Assembly (NCBI GenBank): GCA_017430455.1
Contig: JAFRMX010000019.1
Location: 1-42,697, forward strand
Origin: Oscillospiraceae bacterium
Lineage (GTDB): Bacteria > Bacillota > Clostridia > Oscillospirales > Oscillospiraceae
DNA length: 42,697 nucleotides
Reading direction: 5' to 3'
The number at the start of each line of letters is the position of its first letter. Position 1 is the stretch's first letter. The translations under genes and the position numbers were made by a program. Shown here piece after piece: positions 1 to 6,885 of the stretch. The notes beneath the pieces were generated by a model. The model was not told the origin of the DNA, did no database searches, and was given only the letters and a program-made list of their open reading frames with translations.

Positions 1-486
1 ACGGATTGCATTTCCTTCTTCAAAGCGGACATTGGTGACGCCTTCGGCTTTCGCATTGTCCTCACAGCGCTTCTTCGTGAAAACCGCCTTATAAGCGCCG
101 GACCAGATGTCGCAGCCCACCACGACTGCTTTCGGATTCCGCTTCGCAGAGGCGATCGTCAGCGCACCGCTGCCGCAGCCCACGTCAAGCCCCATTCCGC
201 CGTCCGGGATCGTTACGTATTTCGCTGTGCCGTCAATGATTGTCTTCGAAAGCTTCCGCTTTCCGTTGTAATCGAAGGTTTTGTGCAGCGCGCCCATCCA
301 GACTGTAAAGAACAACAGCACCAGCGTACCGATCCCGAAAACGATACCTCAGACCAAACGGGCTGTCCCCTGCAATACCGCGCCAGTCGCACCGAGAAGA
401 AGAAATGCCGCAAATGCGACAATCGTTCCCCCTGCCAGCCCGTAAACCATGCTCTTCGGTACCCAGTTTTGATAATCCGGTTTCAT
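1..486 (-). pseudogene. SAM-dependent methyltransferase with N-terminal membrane segment, interrupted by in-frame TGA; C-terminus beyond window
   Basis: The ATG at 486 follows a strong AAAGGAGG site. The first 45 codons encode a start region plus a hydrophobic segment, then a TGA stands at 351-349. The same frame stays open from 348 to the window edge and encodes a second hydrophobic segment, then the SAM-binding motif I (LDVGCGSGALTI) and an acidic motif II region (VVGCDIW), so the break is a nonsense codon and not a frameshift. The family layout known from Clostridia is two N-terminal membrane helices followed by a class I methyltransferase fold. The stop falls between the two helices. It could be a true pseudogene, a C-to-T change of an Arg CGA codon, or an assembly error. 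Its substrate is unknown. It is the most distal gene visible in the minus-strand operon, 13 nt after the small membrane protein. Confidence 0.75.
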
Positions 487-499
487 CTGACTCCTCCTT

Positions 500-670
500 T
501 CAATGCAGCAGGATGACGATTCCTGCTATAACTGCCGCCCCGGCGATCCAGATCAGCGTCAGGATTCCGCGTTTTTTCAGGACCTGAGGCCAGGTTTGTA
601 CAAACGGGATCTCCTCCGTGCCGGGTATGATCCAGAACCGGCTGTGACCGACCCAGAAGCGGTCGATCAC
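500..670 (-). CDS. small single-pass membrane protein (56 aa), unknown function
   Basis: I place the start at the GTG at 670 because an AAAGGAG site lies 5 nt upstream, immediately after the TAA of the preceding methyltransferase, so the two are probably translationally coupled. An open frame extends further upstream but would overlap the methyltransferase for about 100 nt without a ribosome site. The protein is an aromatic-rich amphipathic N-terminal part (VIDRFWVGHSRFWIIPG), a KKR positive patch, and one C-terminal hydrophobic helix of about 20 residues ending in LLH. That suggests a tail-anchored or peripheral inner-membrane peptide. I do not recognise the family. It is followed after 13 nt by the membrane-linked methyltransferase, so the two may act together at the membrane. 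Confidence 0.65.
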   Translation of the reverse strand: MIDRFWVGHSRFWIIPGTEEIPFVQTWPQVLKKRGILTLIWIAGAAVIAGIVILLH

Positions 671-680
671 GAAATCTCCT

Positions 681-1361
681 TTATTTCCGACAGCAGAAGC
701 ATCCGATTCCTTCCACCGCTGTGACCTCGGCCTCCTGATAAAGACCGGAAAGCCTGGTGCGAAGGCTCCCCTCCGTCTCATAAGGCGGTGTGAAAAAGCC
801 CTTCGGCTGGTAGAGATGCCTTATGAACCAATCCGTTCGTTTATGGCCGCCCTGCACGTAGAAGCAGCCGCAGAAGGTCCCGCCCGGTTTCAGCACGCGG
901 TAGGTTTCACGGTAAGCAGCCTCCTTGTCCGGGAAGGCGTGAAAGCCGTTGAGGGACAGCACGATATCGAAGCTTTCATCCTCAAACGGCAGTGCGCCGA
1001 CGTCGCCCTGCAGGAATTTGATGTTCGAAAGTCCGAGCACTTTCGCTTTTTCCTGTGCCGAGGCCATCATGTTCTCCGAATAGTCGAGGCAGGTAATGTC
1101 CGCGTCCGGAAGTTCCCGGTAGACTGGCATGGTCAGGACGCCCGTCCCCACAGGGACTTCCAGCAGCTTTCCGGAGAAATCCTCCGGGATCCCCGACAGC
1201 GCCTTTTCCAGATACCGAAGGTTCTTTTCGCCGTCCATGTTCCAGACGATCCGGCAGATGGCCTTTCCGGAAAGTGTGGAATATGTCATCATCCCGTCAT
1301 AAAAGCTCGCATTGCTGCCGGTCAGCTTGTAGGCGCTTTTGATCTGTTCTTTTCTGGTCAT
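681..1361 (-). CDS. class I SAM-dependent methyltransferase (226 aa)
   Basis: A UbiE/YrrT-like small-molecule methyltransferase. Motif I is at about residues 66-75 (LLEVPVGTGVLT), motif II acidic residue in CLDYSENM, then a QGDVGALPF motif and the post-motif VLKPGG. These are the usual SAM-binding elements of the Rossmann fold. The ATG at 1361 is preferred over the ATG at 1367 because GGAG lies 7 nt before it, while the first ATG would have only 1 nt of spacing. The stop is followed directly by the ribosome site of the next gene. The C-terminus ends in a Cys pair (GCFCCRK), similar to related methyltransferases I know of in Clostridia. The acceptor is unknown. It is the ninth gene of the inducible minus-strand cluster. 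Confidence 0.85.
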   Translation of the reverse strand: MTRKEQIKSAYKLTGSNASFYDGMMTYSTLSGKAICRIVWNMDGEKNLRYLEKALSGIPEDFSGKLLEVPVGTGVLTMPVYRELPDADITCLDYSENMMASAQEKAKVLGLSNIKFLQGDVGALPFEDESFDIVLSLNGFHAFPDKEAAYRETYRVLKPGGTFCGCFYVQGGHKRTDWFIRHLYQPKGFFTPPYETEGSLRTRLSGLYQEAEVTAVEGIGCFCCRK

Positions 1362-1374
1362 GACCATTCTCCGT

Positions 1375-2013
1375 TTAAATATGATTTAGCTTCTTGTACC
1401 CGCAATCACAATATGGGCCGCCGGAAGCCAATGTGTATTCCCGCACGAATTCCGTCGCACCTCCCGCCTCACTCATGGTGTAATCCAGACGACACATGGC
1501 TGGCACCAGATGGGATAGTCCCAGCTCCTTCATCAGCGTGCAGATACCGCAGGTCGTAAACCGCGCTTCATAGCCGCTCCCGTCCGGATAGGGAAGGTAT
1601 TCCATGTTCCAGGAGTAAGGGTTCCGGTCCGCAGCTTTCAAAGCCGCAGTGGCCTTCATCCCCTGAATATCCTTTTCACTGAATTTCTTTTTGCCGCTCA
1701 TCCGGCAGAACCACTTCATGGGGGCGGTCATCATAGACACCCGATAGTACTCTGTCGTTTTTTCGAGACTCGGTCTTTCCGGCAGGCTCAGAAGGAAGGA
1801 GGAGAGCAAGGCGCAATTCACTATATTCATCTTGAACCGGTCGGCCTTCTCAAATTCCGGCAGGCGGCCGATGATCTCTTTATATTTCGGCTTTGCTTTT
1901 GCAGCGATTGCCTTTGCCGTTTCAGGATCATATCCGTAAACTAACGATAAATGCTTCCGAAACGATCCTCCAAACAAAACCCACATGCCCATTGGCATTC
2001 CGGCGTATTTCAT
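1375..2013 (-). CDS. L-2-amino-thiazoline-4-carboxylic acid hydrolase family protein (212 aa)
   Basis: The C-terminal half carries the family signature: TTCGICTL, then CRLDYTMSEAGGATEF, then TLASGGPYCDCGY. The founding member of the family opens the thiazoline ring of L-2-amino-thiazoline-4-carboxylate in Pseudomonas cysteine synthesis from DL-ATC. Clostridial homologues are common next to methyltransferases and regulators, and their substrates are not known, so the name is a family label and not a proven reaction. The start at 2013 (MKYAGMPMG) has a GGAG element 10 nt upstream and begins 14 nt after the stop of the preceding gene; a longer frame reaching 2103 would run into that gene. Conserved Cys residues in the C-terminal block probably form the active site. 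Confidence 0.75.
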   Translation of the reverse strand: MKYAGMPMGMWVLFGGSFRKHLSLVYGYDPETAKAIAAKAKPKYKEIIGRLPEFEKADRFKMNIVNCALLSSFLLSLPERPSLEKTTEYYRVSMMTAPMKWFCRMSGKKKFSEKDIQGMKATAALKAADRNPYSWNMEYLPYPDGSGYEARFTTCGICTLMKELGLSHLVPAMCRLDYTMSEAGGATEFVREYTLASGGPYCDCGYKKLNHI

Positions 2014-2027
2014 CTCATTGGTCTCCG

Positions 2028-2639
2028 TTAACTGCGTGGGTCCATAAACTCGTCGATCGCCTGCAGCACCGGCGCGGTGTACTGCTCTCCGCCGAAAAGC
2101 CATTGCTCATGCTGCATATCGAATTCCCGGATCTCCGGGTCCCGGAAATACTTCTTATAACGATTCAGATACTTCTCGCCCATCTTGTTGGCATAAATGA
2201 AATGGACCCGGGTGCCCTCCACGTGGATATCGTCCTTCAGCCAGGTGAGCAGATCCGTATAATACTCGTTTTTAATGGACTCCGGATTGAATTTGGAAAA
2301 GCAGCCCATGAACCGGTCCGCGGTCTCGTCGTCCATTTCAAAATAGTTTTTGAGCTTTTCTCTGGTTTTTGTTTTCTTTTTCTCGCTCTTGGTAAAGCTG
2401 GTCAGAAGCGGTACGACCAGTTTTGACTGGAGCCAGGCGCTGAATTTCCCGCTCTGGTCCAGATCCGGGCTTCCGAAAATACCGTGATCAATATGGATAT
2501 TTTCCCTCGGGATCAGCTGCCCCACAAAGGTGCTTCCTAAGGAGGAGCCGATCGCGCCGTTTCGGACGCCCATCGCACAGATCAGGTTCAGCAGAAAGCC
2601 CAGTCCCAGGCCTTCTAAAATGAGTTTAAACGCAATCAC
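2028..2639 (-). CDS. alpha/beta hydrolase-like protein lacking the N-terminal part of the fold (203 aa)
   Basis: The protein resembles the clostridial alpha/beta hydrolases of this locus only from the nucleophile elbow onward: GSSLGSTF (Ser33), then the cap-like segment with IHIDHGIFGSPDLDQ, and a C-terminal HE motif (DMQHEQW) where the catalytic His is expected. Full-length relatives are about 260 residues and begin with strands carrying the oxyanion-hole HG motif about 85 residues before the nucleophile. Here only about 30 hydrophobic residues precede it. The GTG start overlaps the stop of the preceding membrane gene as GTGA, and AGGGAG lies upstream, so the reading frame is used as it stands. 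It may be an inactive remnant formed by deletion, or a fragment that needs a partner. Confidence 0.6.
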   Translation of the reverse strand: MIAFKLILEGLGLGFLLNLICAMGVRNGAIGSSLGSTFVGQLIPRENIHIDHGIFGSPDLDQSGKFSAWLQSKLVVPLLTSFTKSEKKKTKTREKLKNYFEMDDETADRFMGCFSKFNPESIKNEYYTDLLTWLKDDIHVEGTRVHFIYANKMGEKYLNRYKKYFRDPEIREFDMQHEQWLFGGEQYTAPVLQAIDEFMDPRS

Positions 2640-3355
2640 CTTTCGGTCTCCCTTTCGTCATTCCTGATCGCCCGAATCCCCCCGAGGAACATCACGATCC
2701 AGCCAAAGCTTTCAAAGCCGGACGCAAAGCCGTTGAAGGGCAGCGGAAGGATCATTTCCAACAGAAATCCGATTCCAGCAACGAGAAGCGGAGCCGCCAA
2801 TACCCAGATTTTTTTCAGCGGCAGAATTCCCTTTAGAACGAGAGCGATCCAGCCGCCGGTGGAGGCGATCCCCAGCACGACAAACGATACCCAATAGGGA
2901 AAGGCCTGCACCGCGTAGGAACGGTTCCAGGCTGCCACAGCTCGCGCAGTATCGCCCTGTGCCGCTTCATAGATAACGTTGTAGTTGTGGATCAGTGTTC
3001 CGCAGGCCAGGTGGAAATAGATGAAAACCATACAGCCCCAGATCAGTCCAGCGATATAGAGCTTCAGGAATCGTCTGCCCCATTTGTCGCTGCACTGAGA
3101 GAGCTTGTATTTCAGATATTCTATGAAACTCAGAGCCGCAATCGCATAGAAAACCGTTCCGATCAGGCCGCCAATATTCGACATCGCAATGCGCCAGTCC
3201 GCAATGGTGAGCCAGCCGGAAGAAATCATAAAGGAAATGCTCGTGCTGTCTTTCGGCTCGATCCCCATGCAGTAGTCGCCGATGATTGCCAGAATCATAC
3301 CGGGAATGATCCAAAGCATCCGTTTACATATTTTCGCGCGTTGTTCTGCTGTCAT
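2636..3355 (-). CDS. multi-pass membrane protein resembling the DUF6796 family (239 aa)
   Basis: Six or seven hydrophobic helices span almost the full length, with an N-terminal cytoplasmic KRM patch and a basic C-terminus (RAIRNDERETER). The motif GDYCMGIEP after the first helix, followed by a Ser-rich loop (DSTSISFMISSGW), is what I associate with DUF6796 membrane proteins of Lachnospiraceae. No enzymatic function is known for them. It starts in a 4-nt ATGA overlap with the upstream hydrolase gene and ends in a GTGA overlap with the downstream one, so it is embedded in the operon and likely made in step with both hydrolases. The family label is from memory and should be read as moderate confidence; the membrane topology is clear. 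Confidence 0.65.
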   Translation of the reverse strand: MTAEQRAKICKRMLWIIPGMILAIIGDYCMGIEPKDSTSISFMISSGWLTIADWRIAMSNIGGLIGTVFYAIAALSFIEYLKYKLSQCSDKWGRRFLKLYIAGLIWGCMVFIYFHLACGTLIHNYNVIYEAAQGDTARAVAAWNRSYAVQAFPYWVSFVVLGIASTGGWIALVLKGILPLKKIWVLAAPLLVAGIGFLLEMILPLPFNGFASGFESFGWIVMFLGGIRAIRNDERETER

Positions 3356-4149
3356 ACTCTTTTCTCCGTTCTTCCCTTCGATTGCAGGTGTACAGCATCC
3401 ACCTCTTCGATAAAGCGTTCCGTGTTTTCGCCGATCAGACCGCCGTGGCCCATGTCCTCAAATATTTTACAGGTAAAGGGATAGCCCTTCGCTTTCAGTT
3501 CTTCCAGATTGGCCGAAAGCTTTTTGTCTACGGTTCCCTTGATCCCATACCAGATATGCATATCGGTATTTTCGAAAACACTGTAATCGGTCTTTTTACC
3601 GATCAGGCACTTATCTTGGTTCTTCCAGCTTTTCCAGCTGGCCTTGGTGTAGAGGATCCGGTCAGCTTCTTCAAAACTTCGCCCCGTGATCTTTGCCAGA
3701 AGCCGTTTGCGCAGCTTTCCCGCTCTGCCCATGATAACGAAGAACGTTCCTGTAAAGAAAAAGAGATAGACCTCTTTCCAAAAATTGTTTTTGATATCGG
3801 GATAATCCCGCAGAGACATCCCGTCGGCAATTGTCGTAGTGATCTCCAGCCGATTGTCCTCCAACACCTGCATCAACGTACGGCAGCCGTAGGAAAGGCC
3901 ATAGAGGATATCCACCTTGCCGCCGTAATTCTCTATAAGATAATCTTCCAGACCTTGTGCCTCATAGGCCAAAGACTGAAATTCCGTCTCCGGTTCGGAC
4001 GGATTGAAGCCGTCGTAGGCAAGCAGTACGACATGGTATTTCTCCGCAATTTTCTTTGCTGTGGGAAGAACGCCGAGATAGCTGGTCCCACCGCCATGCA
4101 GAAGGACTATCAATTCCTCATTCTCTTTACCAAATTCAAAATATTTCAT
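3352..4149 (-). CDS. alpha/beta hydrolase (265 aa)
   Basis: A complete alpha/beta hydrolase. The oxyanion-hole motif LLHGGG is at residues 15-20, the nucleophile elbow GLSYG places Ser86, and the likely catalytic His235 is in DMGHGG. A hydrophobic stretch between about 125 and 145 (YLFFFTGTFFVIMG) forms part of the lid and may associate with the membrane. No signal peptide is seen, so it acts in the cytoplasm on an unknown ester, lactone or amide. It is a paralogue of the hydrolase at 5845-6624 and of the truncated one at 2028-2639. Its stop overlaps the next gene by 4 nt. A modest AGAGAGG ribosome site lies 12 nt before the ATG. Confidence 0.85.
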   Translation of the reverse strand: MKYFEFGKENEELIVLLHGGGTSYLGVLPTAKKIAEKYHVVLLAYDGFNPSEPETEFQSLAYEAQGLEDYLIENYGGKVDILYGLSYGCRTLMQVLEDNRLEITTTIADGMSLRDYPDIKNNFWKEVYLFFFTGTFFVIMGRAGKLRKRLLAKITGRSFEEADRILYTKASWKSWKNQDKCLIGKKTDYSVFENTDMHIWYGIKGTVDKKLSANLEELKAKGYPFTCKIFEDMGHGGLIGENTERFIEEVDAVHLQSKGRTEKRV

Positions 4150-4179
4150 GGGAAAGTAAATCCTCTCTTGGTTATCGTC

Positions 4180-4686
4180 TCATCGGATCAATGTCACAAG
4201 CCACCCCACCAGAGCAGCAGGGATCAGCGCGAAAATGATGCCGGGAAACAGCATGCCCTTCGCGTGGAACCACTTCTGATGATAGGCCTTGTCCATATGC
4301 TCGGTACCCTCCAGCCGAAACATCGGCAGATTGGCAAACAGCACCCAATCAAGGAAACAGGTGTCATAGATGCCGATCCACGCCATCAGACCGAAAGTGA
4401 GCCCAAAGCCCTGCCAGAAGGTTTTCGCCCCGGCAACAAGGGCGCAGACCAGCAGGATACCGGTAAAGAGCAGCACGCCGAAGCTTTTCGTCAGGATCAC
4501 ATTTTTGGACTTGTAGCTTACATCGACCTGCTCATGTGTTTTAAAATATTCCTCCTGAATATCGGGCGGATAATTATGGATGCTCGCAAGGCTGTACTTT
4601 CTGTCGCCGCGATAATAGATAAATATGATCGCAGTAAAAATCGCCGCAAAGACGATCATTTCTATCAGGATAACCCAGATACTCAT
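4180..4686 (-). CDS. integral membrane protein, paralogue of the upstream gene (168 aa)
   Basis: Four predicted helices: an N-terminal one (residues 4-25), two in the middle (about 70-115) and a C-terminal one (about 145-166). The motif IYDTCFLDWVLF in the third helix has buried Asp residues and matches CDMALIDNFLL at the same place in the neighbouring 159-aa protein, so the two are diverged duplicates that may form a heteromer. The ATG at 4686 has GGAGG with 6 nt spacing. I do not recognise a named family. Lying between hydrolase and methyltransferase genes it may transport, hold or sense the compound they act on; that is inference. Confidence 0.7.
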   Translation of the reverse strand: MSIWVILIEMIVFAAIFTAIIFIYYRGDRKYSLASIHNYPPDIQEEYFKTHEQVDVSYKSKNVILTKSFGVLLFTGILLVCALVAGAKTFWQGFGLTFGLMAWIGIYDTCFLDWVLFANLPMFRLEGTEHMDKAYHQKWFHAKGMLFPGIIFALIPAALVGWLVTLIR

Positions 4687-4728
4687 ATTCAGACCTCCGT
4701 ATAAATGCTATCAAAACAGGGTGCAGAT

Positions 4729-5208
4729 TCACGCCGCCAGCGCAGATACCGCCGGAAAAATCACAAACAGCTTCAGCAGCTGGCTTACAATGTTGAAGCC
4801 ATACTTCCGCCCTTCCATCACATGTGCCGCTTCGGGGTAATAATGCTGGAAGAAGTGAAACTTCAGAAGCAGAAAGTTGTCGATGAGAGCCATGTCGCAA
4901 ACCTTATAGATCGTAAAGATCAGCACGAATCGCAAAAAGAACTGCCTGAAGGTAAAGCCGCTTCTGAATCCGTCCCAGACAGCGATCACTCCCACACCGA
5001 GGATCATCAGAACGCTGATGACAAACAGTGTCCATCCGATTGCCCTGGCACCGTAGAAGAGTTCCTGATCTCTCTGCACAAGTACTTCTCTCACTTCCTT
5101 TGGAGCAGAAGAAAAGAATCTATTGTCCTGAATAAACGCCACGCAGGATATCAGCATCAAAGCCATCGCCACACAGAATACGATTGCCAGGAAGATCGTT
5201 AACAACAT
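4729..5208 (-). CDS. integral membrane protein, paralogue of the downstream gene (159 aa)
   Basis: An N-terminal helix (MLLTIFLAIVFCVAMALMLI), a soluble segment (about 30-55), and three further helices. The segment KVCDMALIDNFLL aligns with IYDTCFLDWVLF of the downstream 168-aa protein, and the soluble parts also line up in length, so they look like a duplicated pair. The start lies 10 nt from the stop of the methyltransferase upstream, giving close coupling. Function is unknown. No transporter signature or nucleotide-binding motif is visible, so a role as a membrane scaffold or small-molecule sensor is as likely as transport. Confidence 0.7.
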   Translation of the reverse strand: MLLTIFLAIVFCVAMALMLISCVAFIQDNRFFSSAPKEVREVLVQRDQELFYGARAIGWTLFVISVLMILGVGVIAVWDGFRSGFTFRQFFLRFVLIFTIYKVCDMALIDNFLLLKFHFFQHYYPEAAHVMEGRKYGFNIVSQLLKLFVIFPAVSALAA

Positions 5209-5218
5209 AGTGTACTCC

Positions 5219-5848
5219 TTATTTCCATGCTAGTACTGTGATCCACGGTTTGGACGGATAATGATTGCTCTTTACGTCGGAGAAGCCTGCCTTTCTAAGC
5301 GCCGCTTCGATCTCTCCCTCAGTGTGTGTTTTCATCCCGTCGATGATCTTTTCAAATTTCAACCCGGCAGCGTCCGTTCCGTCGGATTCATTGCAGATCA
5401 TAAAGAGCCCTCCGGGCTTCAATACCTTTGCGACCCGGACAAAGCACTTTTCAAGCCCCGGCCAGAAGTAGATGGTTTCAAAAGCCGTGGCCAGATCAAA
5501 TGCGTCCGCGGGGAGCTGCAGATCCGATACATCTCCCTGCATGATCTCGCATCGTCCGGCTTTGATCATCGTCTTGTTATAATCTTTTGACTTTTCAACG
5601 GACAAATATGAATAATCAATGCCGGTCACATGCGCTTCCGAATATCTTTTCAGCAGTTCTCCTACATTCCGCCCCGCGCCGCAACCGAGATCCACGACAT
5701 TTTCAGGCGACAGGTTCGGAAGGAGGGAAAAGCCCCAATCCGCCATTTTCGCATGACCGGAATTCATGCTGCTTAGCATCATTTTTCCGAGAAAGCCATC
5801 CGGCTTGCGTGTTTGACTCACAAATTTTTGAAACAACCCCATTCTCAT
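5219..5848 (-). CDS. class I SAM-dependent methyltransferase (209 aa)
   Basis: A small-molecule methyltransferase of the Methyltransf_11/25 type. Motif I is VVDLGCGAGRN at about residues 51-61, the acidic end of strand 2 is in VTGIDYSYLS, then MQGDVSDLQLP, an aromatic AFETIYFWPG motif in place of the usual catalytic loop, and VLKPGGLF. The N-terminal part (SSMNSGHAKMADWGFSLL) resembles methyltransferases I know from clostridial gene clusters with TetR or MerR regulators. The start ATG overlaps the hydrolase stop as ATGA. Cytoplasmic; substrate unknown. It is the second gene of the operon, so it is expected to be made together with the hydrolase in front of it. Confidence 0.85.
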   Translation of the reverse strand: MRMGLFQKFVSQTRKPDGFLGKMMLSSMNSGHAKMADWGFSLLPNLSPENVVDLGCGAGRNVGELLKRYSEAHVTGIDYSYLSVEKSKDYNKTMIKAGRCEIMQGDVSDLQLPADAFDLATAFETIYFWPGLEKCFVRVAKVLKPGGLFMICNESDGTDAAGLKFEKIIDGMKTHTEGEIEAALRKAGFSDVKSNHYPSKPWITVLAWK

Positions 5849-6624
5849 TCCTCCAGAAATCTTTTTACTTCTGCGGCAAACCGCTCCGGAAACATCATCA
5901 CAAGTTCCGCGTGGGCCAGGCCATTGAGCTCTTTGAATACTGTCTGAGGAAAGGCCTTGCTGACGAATTCGATATCATGTTCCTTCTCTCTTGCCTGCTT
6001 TTCTTCTTCGCCGTACCAATACTCTATTTTCGTATCCACCTGGGGGACCGGGTCCGGCATAGAGTAATTATCCGTAGACCAGAAGACGTTGTAAATCGTT
6101 TTGGCCGAGTAGTGCTGCTGAAAAAACTGGTGCAGCGCCCGGTAATGCGCCTCCGGATCCTCGCCTTTAGGTGTCCACCTTTCCGGCGGATAAGCAAGCT
6201 TCATGAGCCGGAGGGATCTGGTGCCAAGCATGACCATGATCCAGTCCTTAACGGATATCAGCCTGCAGATAAATTTTGCATAAGGATACGGTGTGATACC
6301 GGCGTCGACAATCGCCTTCCCCACGGGAATGTCCTCCGTTGCCAGAAAGCGGATCACCGCGGCACCGCCCATAGAAACGCCGTACATACCGTCTACCTGT
6401 ACGATGTTCTGCTCTCTCAGATAGTCTGCTGCGTCCATCGCATACTTCTCAAGCGAAACGAATTCGGTGCCAAGCTCGTCGTGGCCGTCCGCAATAAAGA
6501 GATACACATGATAGTCCTTCGCCATTTCTTCAGCAGACGCATTGAACACCCACCAAGGTTCGACCGCGCACTGGAACATGACAAAAGATTTCACATGCTC
6601 TTTTCCAAACTCATACACTTTCAT
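5845..6624 (-). CDS. alpha/beta hydrolase (259 aa), first gene of the cluster
   Basis: Nucleophile elbow GVSMGG gives Ser84, and NGLAHAEL near the C-terminus gives the likely catalytic His238. The N-terminal strand region has FQCAVEPWW where the paralogue at 3352-4149 has LLHGGG, so the classic oxyanion-hole HG is replaced; activity is plausible but altered. The start is set by AAGAAGG 7 nt upstream of the ATG at 6624. It is the first translated gene after a MerR-type promoter about 110 nt upstream, and it overlaps the following methyltransferase by 4 nt. The product is cytoplasmic and the substrate is unknown; an ester or lactone of an imported or toxic compound is the simplest guess. Confidence 0.8.
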   Translation of the reverse strand: MKVYEFGKEHVKSFVMFQCAVEPWWVFNASAEEMAKDYHVYLFIADGHDELGTEFVSLEKYAMDAADYLREQNIVQVDGMYGVSMGGAAVIRFLATEDIPVGKAIVDAGITPYPYAKFICRLISVKDWIMVMLGTRSLRLMKLAYPPERWTPKGEDPEAHYRALHQFFQQHYSAKTIYNVFWSTDNYSMPDPVPQVDTKIEYWYGEEEKQAREKEHDIEFVSKAFPQTVFKELNGLAHAELVMMFPERFAAEVKRFLEE

Positions 6625-6737
6625 TTTAATGCCTTCTTCATGATAGCTACGGCGCAGGGAATGCCTCCGTCTGCCAAGGAGACCTTCACGTCAACCTGCA
6701 CATCTCTTTTCAGTTTTACCTGACAGGCAACAGCATT
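6625..6737 (-). other. leader of the methyltransferase/hydrolase operon, with a protein-like open segment
   Basis: About 110 nt lie between the predicted transcription start and the first gene. One frame is open and protein-like for about 42 codons (readings such as VQVDVKVSLADGG and CAVAIMKKALK) and ends in TGA overlapping the ATG of the hydrolase. It has no ATG before its last six codons and no well-spaced ribosome site for its GTG, so I do not call a gene. It may be a relic of a C-terminus or chance. Confidence 0.3.
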
Positions 6738-6768
6738 TTTATAGGTTAGCTATCTCTAACCGCATCAA
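6738..6768 (-). promoter_or_regulatory. MerR-type promoter with 19-bp spacer and central dyad
   Basis: On the minus strand a -35 TTGATG (6768-6763) and a -10 TATAAA (6743-6738) are separated by 19 bp. The spacer is filled by the dyad GGTTAG-N6-CTAACC (6744-6761). Over-long spacers with a centred palindrome are the hallmark of promoters that MerR-family activators untwist. It points to the hydrolase gene at 6624. No merR-like gene is in this window. Confidence 0.7.
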
Positions 6769-6817
6769 ATTATATTCCATTTTCGGAAGGAAATCAAGAT
6801 TATTCTTTAATTATAAA

Positions 6818-6843
6818 GACCCACTACCGTATGATAGTGAGTC
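6818..6843 (-). terminator. probable intrinsic terminator after lysS
   Basis: On the minus strand the hairpin GACTCACTAT / GTAGTGGGTC (arms at 6843-6834 and 6827-6818, with G-U pairs) is followed by a TTTATAATT tract. It separates lysS from the MerR-type promoter of the next operon. The T tract is imperfect. Confidence 0.5.
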
Positions 6844-6885
6844 TATTGCAGAATATGGTGATTCGAGCCGATTTGGGCCCTTTAA

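Noticed and set aside
349..351. UGA recoding (Gly, Trp or selenocysteine) to explain the interrupted methyltransferase
   Set aside because: TGA is used as a normal stop by many genes in this window, including the phosphatase and araB, and no SECIS-like hairpin directly follows the codon.
3382..4704. A 440-codon plus-strand open frame across two operon genes
   Set aside because: It is antisense to the hydrolase and membrane-protein genes and spans their intergenic gap; no start signal or domain.
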